Source: Pandoraea anhela
GTDB taxonomy: Bacteria; Pseudomonadota; Gammaproteobacteria; Burkholderiales; Burkholderiaceae
NCBI RefSeq assembly: GCF_902459655.1
Contig: NZ_CABPSB010000014.1
Coordinates: 62,001 to 126,000, forward strand
Direction: 5' to 3'
DNA length: 64,000 nucleotides
Shown: positions 1 through 7,838 of the stretch, one piece after another
Layout of the letters: every line of letters starts with the position of its first letter
Numbering within the stretch: the first letter of the stretch is position 1
Position numbers and translations under genes: made by a program
Notes under the pieces: generated by a model
The model's input: the letters and a program-made list of their open reading frames with translations, nothing else
Told to the model about the DNA's origin: nothing
The model's database searches: none

Positions 1-285
1 ACGTATCGTTTCGCGGATGGCCTGTTCGGGGGCACGCTCGATGGCCTGCGTGTGGGCGGTGGCGTGCGCATCCAGAGCTCGACGTACCGCACGGCAGGCT
101 TTGCGCAAGGCGGCTACGCGGTGTGGGATGCCATGCTTGCATATCGTGTGAATCGCCATCTCGAAGCGCAGCTCAATGTGAACAACGTGTTCAACCGCGA
201 TTACTACGCCCGCGTGCCGTCGACGTTCTACGGCATCTACGGCGAGCGTCGCAACCTCATGCTCACGTTGCGCGCCGACTACTGA
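1..285 (+). CDS. TonB-dependent outer-membrane receptor, C-terminal fragment
   Basis: The open frame enters from the left edge and ends in TGA; 94 residues are visible. The sequence has the alternating pattern of terminal beta strands, contains the 'NVNNVFNRDYY' segment typical of the last strands of ferrisiderophore receptors, and ends in an aromatic residue (...RADY) as expected for BAM-recognised outer-membrane proteins. The family imports ferric siderophores or similar ligands through TonB-ExbBD energy. The plug domain and ligand-specific loops lie outside the window, so the substrate cannot be told. Confidence 0.85.
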   Translation, partial: TYRFADGLFGGTLDGLRVGGGVRIQSSTYRTAGFAQGGYAVWDAMLAYRVNRHLEAQLNVNNVFNRDYYARVPSTFYGIYGERRNLMLTLRADY

Positions 286-360
286 TCGATGGCAAAGGGC
301 GGCGGGCCGCGCCGGCCGGGCGCCTCAGACCCGAAGCCCGGCCATGCGCCAGCCGATTGG

Positions 361-395
361 ACAGCCCCATGCAACAGTGTGTTGCATGGGGCTGT
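361..395. repeat. perfect 16-bp inverted repeat with 3-nt loop
   Basis: Arms at 361-376 and 380-395 are perfectly complementary around the loop GTG. It lies 75 bp after the receptor stop and 95 bp before the ribA start. It could terminate the receptor transcript, but no T-run follows on either strand, so an operator or a factor-assisted terminator is equally possible. Confidence 0.6.
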
Positions 396-489
396 CGGCC
401 GGATTTGGCAAATGGCGGTACACTCCGGGCAAGGCCCACCATTGTCAGGTGGCGCGCGACTCCCAATTTCAGCCGCTTTGAACGTCAAC

Positions 490-1146
490 ATGAAGTCCCC
501 TGGTACTGCCTCTGCCACGCTCAATTGCGACGCTGGCGAATGCGTCGAACTTGTCGCTACCGCAACGCTGCCCACCCGCTACGGCACCTTCACCTCCCAC
601 GCGTTCCGCGTCAAAGACAGCAATAACGAACATCTCGCGCTGGTGATGGGCGATGTCTCGGATCAAACATCGGGCGCGCCGCCGCTCGTGCGTCTGCACT
701 CGGAATGCCTGACGGGGGACGTGTTCGGCTCGTATCGCTGCGATTGCGGCGAGCAGCTCGATGCCGGCATGCGCAAGATCGCTGAAGAAGGGCGCGGCGT
801 AATGCTGTATCTGCGCGGCCACGAAGGCCGTGGCATCGGTCTGAGCAACAAGATCCGGGCGTATTTGCTGCAAGAGCAGGGCCGCGACACGGTCGAGGCC
901 AACCTCGATCTGGGCTTGCCCGACGACGCCCGCGAATACGACTCCGCGGCCGCTATCCTGCGCATTCTCGGCGTGGGTGCCGTGCGCCTCATGAGCAACA
1001 ATCCGAAGAAGTTCGACACGCTCATCAAGCACGGCATTCCCGTGAGCGAGCGCGTGGCGCTCGACATTCCGATGCGTGAAGAAAACGCGCGGTACATCCG
1101 GACCAAGCAGGTCAAGTTCGGACACTACTTCGAAGAGAACGAGTGA
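490..1146 (+). CDS. ribA: GTP cyclohydrolase II (riboflavin biosynthesis)
   Basis: The 218-residue product matches the usual stand-alone RibA length. It converts GTP to 2,5-diamino-6-ribosylamino-4(3H)-pyrimidinone 5'-phosphate, formate and diphosphate, the first riboflavin step, in the cytosol. The zinc ligands are visible as C73, C84 and C86 (family spacing C-x10-C-x-C). The GRGIGL segment and the C-terminal NNPKK segment are also present. I chose ATG 490 because the upstream in-frame extension (from about 289) has no family character and crosses the inverted repeat. It stands alone here and is not fused to ribB. I saw no FMN riboswitch upstream. Confidence 0.93.
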   Translation: MKSPGTASATLNCDAGECVELVATATLPTRYGTFTSHAFRVKDSNNEHLALVMGDVSDQTSGAPPLVRLHSECLTGDVFGSYRCDCGEQLDAGMRKIAEEGRGVMLYLRGHEGRGIGLSNKIRAYLLQEQGRDTVEANLDLGLPDDAREYDSAAAILRILGVGAVRLMSNNPKKFDTLIKHGIPVSERVALDIPMREENARYIRTKQVKFGHYFEENE

Positions 1147-1719
1147 GGGTGGCCGGCCTGTCACGTGCAAACGTGGCCGGCCCGCAGTGGCCCGCAGTGG
1201 CCCGTTGTCGCTGCGCCGGGCGACAACTGATCCGGTTCCGCACGCCATGCGTGAGCGGCGGCGTTCGGTCGCCGGCGCCGGCACGGCGAAGCCCCGGACG
1301 CAGATCGCAAACGTGACGACGCGCATCATGCGCAGTCTTCGCTCAACGGTGCGTTGACCACCGGTAGCCGCGCGCTTATGGCCGCACTCCTCCTGCGCCG
1401 TTCGATCCGGATGCGTGTCGCTGGGCGCATCGGCGCATCGTGCAGCGTTGCCGTCCAGACCCATTCGTACCCATCGCCCCCGAGAGCACTGCGCTGCACG
1501 GCATCCGCCGGCATCCGCATGGTTGCGTCACAGGAGAGCTGTCGGGCGATCGAGAGCCCGGCAATCGCCGCGATGTTCAACCGCTCGACGTCGTGGAAAC
1601 CGAAATGCGGACGCGCCGGGTTCGGCCCTCACAGGGGCGAGTGAGACGTAAGCGCGTGGGGTTTGCGCGTGTTGTTTTCAGGCAAATTCCGAAGATGTTT
1701 GCTATGCAGCATTTATTGC
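1147..1719. other. gene-poor intergenic stretch after ribA
   Basis: No open frame here has convincing family character. The direct repeat GTGGCCGGCC occurs twice (1148 and 1173), and a 10-bp unit CCCGCAGTGG is duplicated near 1180-1205. A minus-strand frame at 1326-1580 (84 codons, TTG start) has moderately coding-like composition but no recognisable domain and no clear ribosome site. I do not call it a gene. Confidence 0.5.
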
Positions 1720-1749
1720 TTGACGCTCCAAATTGGCCTCAGTTACCAT
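1720..1749 (+). promoter_or_regulatory. putative sigma-70 promoter of the mgtA leader
   Basis: TTGACG at 1720-1725 and TACCAT at 1744-1749 are separated by 18 bp. They lie in a locally AT-richer patch after the gene-poor stretch. Transcription from here would start near 1756 and give a leader of about 350 nt before the first protein gene at 2109. Prediction from consensus only. Confidence 0.4.
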
Positions 1750-1755
1750 CCGCCC

Positions 1756-2108
1756 TGTCTTCAATTTAAGGGGTTAGTCCGTGAATTCCGATGCCAGTAG
1801 TCCTCGATCTTTGATCGATTGATTGCCTGAGGATCCACAGCTTTCCCTGTGCCGCGTCCTCAAGCAGGATGCGGTGTCTCGCGCCAACCTGACGCTCCTC
1901 CCGAGCGTGCCCGCTCAGGGCGCTCCAGGTTTTTCGGTGTAATTCCCGCAAAAGTTTCCACTGTCGTGCCCGTGAGGGATGTTGTCGTGTTGCGCCCGCG
2001 CTTTGCCGTGGCGCCTCGTGACGACACCGTCTTGCGAGCCGACCGTCCGTGCCGCGCGCCCACGTGCTTGCGCGACGCACGGACACTTCGCAGCCATGCG
2101 AGGAAATC
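1756..2108 (+). promoter_or_regulatory. long structured 5' leader upstream of the mgtA block
   Basis: About 350 nt separate the putative start site from the first protein gene. Near its 5' end is an AAGGGG ribosome site (1768-1773) and a short frame starting GTG 1781. Downstream, nested complementary pairs TGAGGA (1828-1833)/TCCTCA (1857-1862) and CACAG (1836-1840)/CTGTG (1847-1851) can form a two-part hairpin. In enterobacteria, mgtA and mgtCBR leaders sense Mg2+, proline or ATP through such arrangements. A similar role here is inference; I do not recognise a known riboswitch class. Confidence 0.4.
1781..1822 (+). CDS. candidate 13-residue leader peptide (GTG start)
   Basis: The frame reads MNSDASSPRSLID and stop, 7 nt after AAGGGG (1768-1773). 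It sits at the 5' end of the predicted leader and directly precedes the nested hairpin at 1828-1862, the position expected for a translation-coupled attenuator. Beyond the TGA the same frame stays open from 1823 to 1942, so a short protein interrupted by a stop is an alternative reading. No homology can be claimed. Confidence 0.3.
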   Translation: MNSDASSPRSLID

Positions 2109-2453
2109 ATGCGAGCTTTTCAAACGTTTCAGGCTTTCCAGAGCCAACCGACGCGCACCACACCGGTGTCGCATCTGACCATCGTCTGTCTGGCCGAGGC
2201 CCTTGGCGCCTTGCGCAAGCAGATGTTCATCGATCTGACCGCTCTCGGGCTGCGCGCCACGCACGTGAGCATCACGCGCTGGAGCGACCGCGACGAAGCG
2301 TCCGCCACCGTGACGCTCGATTGCCCGCAGGCCTCACGCGCCTCGCTCACGTCGCTCGTCATGCGACTCTCGGGCGAGCACAGCGTGCGCCGTGTCTTCT
2401 GGTCCGACGACGCCTCGCGCGGCGCGGCCGTCGCGGCAGCGACGCCGGCCTGA
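2109..2453 (+). CDS. small protein resembling a stand-alone MgtC C-terminal (ACT-like) domain
   Basis: 114 residues from ATG 2109, preceded by AGGAAA. After an N-terminal Gln/Thr-rich tail, residues about 22-100 follow a beta-alpha-beta-beta-alpha-beta order. They end in 'LVMRLSGEHSVRRVFWS', which resembles the RLSxEPGVxxVxW ending of MgtC/SapB cytoplasmic domains. There are no membrane segments, so it would be only the soluble part of MgtC. It precedes the Mg2+ pump gene in the same direction, consistent with a role in magnesium homeostasis or pump regulation. The gene is solid by ribosome site and composition. The domain match is from memory and tentative. Confidence 0.65.
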   Translation: MRAFQTFQAFQSQPTRTTPVSHLTIVCLAEALGALRKQMFIDLTALGLRATHVSITRWSDRDEASATVTLDCPQASRASLTSLVMRLSGEHSVRRVFWSDDASRGAAVAAATPA

Positions 2454-2543
2454 GCGCAGGCTTTCCGATCTATCGATCTATCGCCCGGTAGCGCTTGCCC
2501 GCTCTTCTGGTGTTGCCGATCATCAAAATATAAGGAGTCCGAA

Positions 2544-2723
2544 ATGGAAGACGGAAGTCCTCGAAGGTCGCCCGTCGGGCGCGTGCACGCGATGCATGAC
2601 GTCCCGGCGGGCGACATAACGCCAGATCCCAGTTTTTTCGCTATCACCGACCGCGCGCCGCGCGGCGCGGCTGGGTGCGTTCGCGCTGTTTTCCGGAGAG
2701 ATATGACACCGGGGAGCGCCTGA
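2544..2723 (+). CDS. 59-codon ORF between the MgtC-C-like gene and mgtA
   Basis: ATG 2544 has a strong ribosome site (AAGGAG, 2532-2537, 6-nt spacing) and the frame runs to TGA 2721-2723. The product begins MEDGSPRRSP and carries several prolines (for example TPDPSFF), rather like the proline-bearing MgtL leader peptide of Salmonella. A GC-only 16-bp palindrome near 2655 lies within it. It ends 60 bp before the mgtA start. It may be a leader or regulatory ORF for mgtA, or a real small protein. No homology is claimed. Confidence 0.4.
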   Translation: MEDGSPRRSPVGRVHAMHDVPAGDITPDPSFFAITDRAPRGAAGCVRAVFRRDMTPGSA

Positions 2724-2783
2724 CGAGACCGGCCGGCCGCCATGCCCCGTGCATGCGAGCGTAAGCCGCGCCAGGAAATCGTC

Positions 2784-5537
2784 ATGACAAATAACCACCG
2801 CTCCCGCCATAAGCAGCGCGGCTTCGTCGAGCACTCGACATCCTCCGATCTGCCGCTCTCGGGACCCGACGTCGTCGCACGTCTGGCCACAGAGCCGATG
2901 CACCATGTGCTTCATACGATGGGCACCAGTACCAGCGGCCTGACGCTTGCCGACGTCGGTCAGCGTCAGACGCGCTACGGTCCCAACGAAATCGCGCACG
3001 ACAAACCGCCGCACTGGGTGCGCCAGCTGATCAGCGCCTTCAACAACCCGTTCGTGTTCGTGCTGCTCGCGCTCGTCACGATCAGCTTCTTTACCGACGT
3101 CTACTTTGCCGATCCGGGCGATCAGGACTACAAGAGCATCATCATCCTGATGACGATGGTGACGGTTAGCGGCCTGTTGCGCTTCTTCTCCGAGTTTCGC
3201 TCGCTGCGTGCGGCCGAAAAGCTCAAGGCGATGGTACGCACGACGGCCAGCGTTCGCCGCCGTTTGTCGGCGTCGGGCAAGTCTGAGCGTCACGAGGTCG
3301 CCATGCGCGAGCTGGTCGTGGGCGACATCGTGACGCTTCAGGCAGGCGACATGATCCCGGCCGATCTGCGTCTGATCGAATCGCGAGACCTGTTCATCAG
3401 CCAGGCGGTGCTCACCGGCGAGGCGCTGCCCGTCGAGAAGTACGACACGCTCGGCTCCGTTGCACAGAAGTCCGCCTCGGTCGCCGCCGGTCAGGGCAAT
3501 ACCAACCTGCTCGATCTGTCCAACATCTGCTTCATGGGCACGAACGTGGTGAGCGGCAACGCCCTGGGCGTGGTCGTCGCGACGGGCGCCGATACGTATT
3601 TCGGCGCGCTGGCGAAGAATGTCGTCACGCACAAGCGCGTGGAGACGAGCTTCGACCGCGGCGTGAACAGCGTGAGCTGGCTGCTCATCCGCTTCATGCT
3701 GGTGATGGTGCCGATCGTGTTCATGATCAACGGGTTGACCAAGGGCGACTGGCTGAGCGCGCTGACGTTCGCGCTGGCCGTGGCCGTGGGCCTGACGCCG
3801 GAAATGCTGCCGATGATCGTGAGCGCCAACCTCGCGCGCGGCGCCATGGCGATGTCGCGTCGCAAGGTCGTCGTCAAGCGCCTGAACTCGGTGCAGAACT
3901 TCGGCGCCATGGACGTGCTGTGCACCGACAAGACCGGCACACTCACGCAGGACCGCATCATCCTCGAACAGCATCTGGACGTGGCGGGCGACGAGCAGGA
4001 AGACGTGCTGCGGCTGGGCTGGCTCAACAGCTTTCACCAGAGCGGTCAGCGCAACCTGATCGATGTGGCGATCATCCGCCGCGCCAACGAGATCGGCGAA
4101 TCGGTGCAGCCGCGCGCCTTTACCAAGATCGACGAACTGCCGTTCGACTTCGTGCGTCGTCGTCTGTCGGTGGTGGTGGAGAACGAGCGCCACGAGCATC
4201 TGATGATCACCAAGGGCGCCGTCGAGGAAATGCTGTCCGTCTCCACGCATGTGCGGACCCCGCAGGGCGTACGTGCGCTCGACGATACCGCCCGCGCCAT
4301 GCTGATCGCCCGTGCGGAGTCTTATAACGAAGACGGTTTCCGCGTGCTGGTCGTGGCTACGCGCGACATTGCCGCCGCAGACACGAAGAATCAGTACAAG
4401 ACGTCCGATGAGCACGGTCTCACGGTGTGTGGTTTCCTGACGTTCCTCGATCCGCCCAAGGATTCGGCGGCGCCGGCCATCGCCGCCCTGCGCGAGCACG
4501 GCGTGACGGTCAAGGTGCTGACCGGCGACAACCCGATCGTGACGATGAAGGTGTGCCGTCAGGTCGGTCTCGAACCGGGCACGCCGCTGCTCGGCGCGGA
4601 TATCGAGCCGATGGACGACGCTACGCTGCGTGACGTCGTTGGCCGCACGACCGTCTTCGCCAAGCTCGCGCCGCTGCACAAGGCGCGCGTGGTCAAGGCC
4701 TTGCAGGCCAACGGCCACACGGTGGGCTTCCTTGGCGACGGCATCAACGATGCACCCGCATTGCGCGATGCCGACGTCGGCATCTCGGTGGACACCGGGG
4801 CGGATATCGCGAAGGAAACCGCCGACATCATCCTGCTGGAAAAGAGCCTGATGGTGCTCGAAGCCGGCGTGATCAAGGGCCGGGAGACGTTCGGCAACAT
4901 CCTCAAGTATCTGAACATGACGGCCAGCTCGAACTTCGGCAACGTGTTCTCGGTGCTGGTGGCGAGCGCGTTCCTGCCGTGGGAGCCGATGCTGGCGATG
5001 CAACTGCTCGTGCAGAACCTCGTGTACGACATCTCGCAGATGTTCCTGCCGTGGGACCGCATGGATCCCGAGTTCCTCAAGAAGCCGCGCAAGTGGGACG
5101 CCGGCAACATCCGCCGCTTCATGCTGTGGCTCGGACCGACCTCCTCGGTGTTCGATATCACGACTTATGCGCTGATGTGGACGGTCTTCGGTGCGGGCGC
5201 GCTCTATCACGCGCATGGCGGTGACGGCGGACAAGTGATCATGAACTCGGGCTGGTTCATCGAAGGGCTCGTTTCCCAGACGCTCGTGGTGCACCTGCTG
5301 CGCACGCAGAAGATCCCGTTCCTGCAAAGCACGCCGGCGCTGCCGATCATGCTCTCGACGTCGGTCGCCATTTTCATCGCCTGCTGGCTGCCGTTCTCGC
5401 CGTTCGCTGAGGCGCTGGGCTTCGTGAGCCTGCCGGGGTCGTACTTCTACTGGCTCGTGGCGACCATGCTCGGTTACATCGCGCTCGCCCAGGTAGTGAA
5501 GACGATCTATATCCGCCGCTTCGGCCGTTGGTTCTGA
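2784..5537 (+). CDS. mgtA: magnesium-transporting P-type ATPase
   Basis: 917 residues from ATG 2784, which has AGGAAA upstream. An earlier in-frame ATG at 2742 would add 14 unconserved residues. It is a P3B-type ATPase moving Mg2+ into the cytosol with ATP hydrolysis. Visible in order: cation-ATPase N-terminal domain (about 35-100), TGEALP actuator motif, a membrane segment with VGLTPEMLP, the phosphorylation motif DKTGT (D382), TGDNP, the hinge GDGINDAP (near 651), and C-terminal membrane helices. It is the main product of this block. The long leader and two upstream small ORFs suggest post-initiation control. Confidence 0.95.
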   Translation: MTNNHRSRHKQRGFVEHSTSSDLPLSGPDVVARLATEPMHHVLHTMGTSTSGLTLADVGQRQTRYGPNEIAHDKPPHWVRQLISAFNNPFVFVLLALVTISFFTDVYFADPGDQDYKSIIILMTMVTVSGLLRFFSEFRSLRAAEKLKAMVRTTASVRRRLSASGKSERHEVAMRELVVGDIVTLQAGDMIPADLRLIESRDLFISQAVLTGEALPVEKYDTLGSVAQKSASVAAGQGNTNLLDLSNICFMGTNVVSGNALGVVVATGADTYFGALAKNVVTHKRVETSFDRGVNSVSWLLIRFMLVMVPIVFMINGLTKGDWLSALTFALAVAVGLTPEMLPMIVSANLARGAMAMSRRKVVVKRLNSVQNFGAMDVLCTDKTGTLTQDRIILEQHLDVAGDEQEDVLRLGWLNSFHQSGQRNLIDVAIIRRANEIGESVQPRAFTKIDELPFDFVRRRLSVVVENERHEHLMITKGAVEEMLSVSTHVRTPQGVRALDDTARAMLIARAESYNEDGFRVLVVATRDIAAADTKNQYKTSDEHGLTVCGFLTFLDPPKDSAAPAIAALREHGVTVKVLTGDNPIVTMKVCRQVGLEPGTPLLGADIEPMDDATLRDVVGRTTVFAKLAPLHKARVVKALQANGHTVGFLGDGINDAPALRDADVGISVDTGADIAKETADIILLEKSLMVLEAGVIKGRETFGNILKYLNMTASSNFGNVFSVLVASAFLPWEPMLAMQLLVQNLVYDISQMFLPWDRMDPEFLKKPRKWDAGNIRRFMLWLGPTSSVFDITTYALMWTVFGAGALYHAHGGDGGQVIMNSGWFIEGLVSQTLVVHLLRTQKIPFLQSTPALPIMLSTSVAIFIACWLPFSPFAEALGFVSLPGSYFYWLVATMLGYIALAQVVKTIYIRRFGRWF

Positions 5538-5577
5538 TCGAAGCCTGAAAGGCAAACAGCGTATTCGTCGCTCTAAT

Positions 5578-5602
5578 GCTCCCGCCCGCGAAGGGCGGGA
5601 GC
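5578..5602 (+). terminator. GC-rich hairpin after mgtA
   Basis: A 10-bp perfect stem (5578-5587 / 5593-5602) with loop GCGAA lies 40 bp past the mgtA stop. No T-run follows, so it is an imperfect intrinsic terminator. Confidence 0.5.
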
Positions 5603-5673
5603 GCGACTCCCACATTCATGTCCCGGTGCGCATCGCGTTGCACGGGACGGCACACGTACAAAGAGAAAAAACC

Positions 5674-6408
5674 ATGAAGAAGCAACTGATGTATCTGGCA
5701 CTGTTTTGTCCGCTGAGCGCCTTCGCTGCGCACCCGCTCACGTCCGACGATACCGGCACGCAGGGCGACGGCAACTGGCAATTCGAAACGAACGGGGAAG
5801 TCACTTCGAAGCAGCAGGACATCGGGCGTCAGACCCTTTGGAACAGCACGCTCACGCGCGGGTTCGGCGAAGCGCTTGACCTCTATGTCAACGTGCCTTA
5901 CACGAGCATCCAGAACCGTTCGGAGACGGCCGGCAGCGGCGTTGGCGACGTAGAGACCGGGGCCAAGTGGCGCCTGTACGACGACGGCGCGTTCAGCGTC
6001 GGCCTCAAGCCGTACCTGACGTTTCCCACCGGCGACGATCAGCGCGGGCTCGGCACCGGTCGCGTGAACGCCGGCGCCACGTTGCTCGCCCAGTACCAGA
6101 TCGACGACTGGACGTTCCTCGCCAACGCCGGCGCGACCTATCAGGCGAACCGTCAGAGCCAGCGTCAGGGGCTGTGGAAGGCTTCCGCCGCCGTGCTCTA
6201 TCGCGTGGTGCCGTCCACGCAGTTGATTCTGGACGTCGGCACGTCTCAGAACCCCGATTTCTCGCAGAAAACGAACCCGGCCTTCATGATTCTGGGCGCG
6301 ATCTACAGCCCCACGTCGTGGATGGATCTCGATGTCGGCTACCGACGCGGTCTCAACCCGCAAACCTACGACTATTCGTGGATGGGCGGGCTGACGGTGC
6401 ACTGGTAA
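5674..6408 (+). CDS. outer-membrane beta-barrel protein, phenol MetA-degradation-like family
   Basis: 244 residues. ATG 5674 gives a clean signal peptide (MKKQLMYLALFCPLSAFA, cleavage before AHPL). The rest is rich in amphipathic strands, with the internal 'YLTFPTGDDQRGLGTG' segment characteristic of the putative MetA-pathway transporter family (PF13557 as I recall it) and a C-terminal aromatic end (VHW). Such proteins are presumed outer-membrane channels of unknown substrate. It follows mgtA after a hairpin and is probably a separate transcript. Confidence 0.7.
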   Translation: MKKQLMYLALFCPLSAFAAHPLTSDDTGTQGDGNWQFETNGEVTSKQQDIGRQTLWNSTLTRGFGEALDLYVNVPYTSIQNRSETAGSGVGDVETGAKWRLYDDGAFSVGLKPYLTFPTGDDQRGLGTGRVNAGATLLAQYQIDDWTFLANAGATYQANRQSQRQGLWKASAAVLYRVVPSTQLILDVGTSQNPDFSQKTNPAFMILGAIYSPTSWMDLDVGYRRGLNPQTYDYSWMGGLTVHW

Positions 6409-6487
6409 GCCGCTCGGTCGACGGGGGGTCGCCCCGCGGTGCATCCCCCAATATTCCGTAATACCTTGGCGGGGGAACCGTGGGCGC

Positions 6488-6526
6488 TTGACACATGCGA
6501 GACCGCAGGCGGGACATAAGATGCAT
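6488..6526 (+). promoter_or_regulatory. putative promoter and NsrR-like half site
   Basis: TTGACA at 6488-6493 is a good -35 element. AAGATGCAT at 6518-6526 matches the half-site of the NsrR consensus (AAGATGCATTT). Located about 115 bp before the Rrf2 gene, it suggests autoregulation by nitric-oxide-responsive NsrR. Only one half is well conserved. Confidence 0.4.
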
Positions 6527-6640
6527 GTCGGGGCCATGTTAAACTGCCCCGAGAAAGCATTGCAAAAGCACACGGGGCGGCCGGCACGACATGCCGTGCC
6601 GCCTCGTTCGTTCCCGCTGCCGTTTCCTGTCCGCCGTCGC

Positions 6641-7132
6641 ATGCGACTTACCGACCATACCGATTACAGTCTGCGCACCCTGATCTACGTCGCGGTTCAT
6701 CCCGACGCGCTGGTGCACGTGCAGTCCGTGGCGGACGCATTCGGCATTCCCAAGAATCACCTCGTGAAGATCGTGCAGAAGCTCGGTCAACTGGGCTTCC
6801 TGCATACGGTGAGGGGCCGCTCGGGCGGGATTCGTCTGGGGCGCGCGCCGGAGCGCATCGGCCTTGGGGAAGTGGTGCGGGCGATGGAGCCCGATTTCGC
6901 GATGGTCGAGTGTTTTCATCAGGGCGATAGCGCTTGCGTCATCACCTCGGCGTGCCATCTTCGCGGCGTGCTCGGTGAGGCGCTACGCGCTTACTTCGCG
7001 GTGCTCGATCGCTACACGCTGGCCGATCTCGTCGCGCAACCCGCCGTGTTGCGCCGTCTGCTCGGAGATACGGCGGCCGCCGTTGTTCCCGTGGCGGATA
7101 TCAAGGTCAGGAAGCGTCTCGCGGCGACGTAG
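6641..7132 (+). CDS. nsrR: Rrf2-family [2Fe-2S] repressor, NsrR type
   Basis: 163 residues from ATG 6641, where Rrf2 homology begins (MRLTDHTDYSLRTLIYVA). A winged helix occupies about 1-80 and the cluster ligands C91, C99 and C105 are spaced as in NsrR. NsrR proteins hold an Fe-S cluster that is nitrosylated by NO, releasing repression of NO-detoxification genes such as hmp and norB. None of those targets lies next to it here; its neighbours are a barrel protein and a DUF4148 gene. A half-site upstream suggests autorepression. NsrR rather than IscR is favoured by the Cys spacing and the DYSLRTL start. Confidence 0.8.
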   Translation: MRLTDHTDYSLRTLIYVAVHPDALVHVQSVADAFGIPKNHLVKIVQKLGQLGFLHTVRGRSGGIRLGRAPERIGLGEVVRAMEPDFAMVECFHQGDSACVITSACHLRGVLGEALRAYFAVLDRYTLADLVAQPAVLRRLLGDTAAAVVPVADIKVRKRLAAT

Positions 7133-7411
7133 TTCCTCGTGCATCTCACCGCGTTTGTTTGCGGTGCGACGGCCAGCATCCCGTCTTTTTCAGCCATCCG
7201 ATCGACGCACGCTATCGTCGCCATAGCGTTTTGCGATCGCCAACGCATGAACTGGACGAATGGTCGCATTTTGCGGACTTCCTGCCGCGCAGCGTGCGCT
7301 GTCCTTTCGTAATCTTGAGTCGTACCCGCTAGCGTCCTTCCCGTGTTCGGGACGGACGCGTAGAGGAAACCGACATCCGGCAACCCCATGCCGACCGAAA
7401 GGAGTTTCACC

Positions 7412-7702
7412 ATGAACGCTCGTCTTTTTGCCGCCGCTCTGATCGCTACCGCCTCGCTGGCCACGGCCCCGGCTTTCGCCGAAACGCAAACGGCCGATGC
7501 CGGCCAGCCTGTGGCTTCACAAGGCCTCACGCGTGCGCAAGTCATTGAAGAACTGCGTCAGGCGCGTGCTTCGGGCCGACTCGATCAGTCGCTCGAAACG
7601 TATCCGTCGTTGCTGCAACAGGGCCCGTCCGTTGGTCGCTCGCGTGCGGAAGTCCGCTCGGAGCTGGGGACGGCCGCAGCGGTGGTCGACAGTCACGCCT
7701 GA
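7412..7702 (+). CDS. DUF4148-family exported small protein
   Basis: 96 residues. ATG 7412 has AAAGGAG 8 nt upstream and begins a signal peptide (cleaved after AFA, before ETQT). The mature part contains the family segment LTRAQVIEELRQARASGRL. DUF4148 proteins are abundant small periplasmic proteins of Burkholderiales with no established function. It is monocistronic; the AraC gene 136 bp downstream has its own start region. Confidence 0.8.
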   Translation: MNARLFAAALIATASLATAPAFAETQTADAGQPVASQGLTRAQVIEELRQARASGRLDQSLETYPSLLQQGPSVGRSRAEVRSELGTAAAVVDSHA

Positions 7703-7838
7703 TCCATGCGCTCAGGCGCAGTCGTCGTGCGGCTGCGCCCGCGCCCACGGGGGGAGCCAGGGGGGAGAAACCCGGCCCGAGCAAGGGTTGGACAAATCCT
7801 CCATAATCGTCGCACCGGGTTATTTCGACGAGTGCGCC

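Noticed and set aside
1326-1580. 84-codon minus-strand frame with a TTG start after ribA
   Set aside because: Composition is moderately coding-like, but there is no ribosome site, no domain, and overlapping frames look similar.
2523-5615. Very long minus-strand frame (about 1030 codons) across mgtA
   Set aside because: It mirrors mgtA in the antisense direction, is His/Arg/Asp-rich as expected for the complement of high-GC coding DNA, and has no domain.
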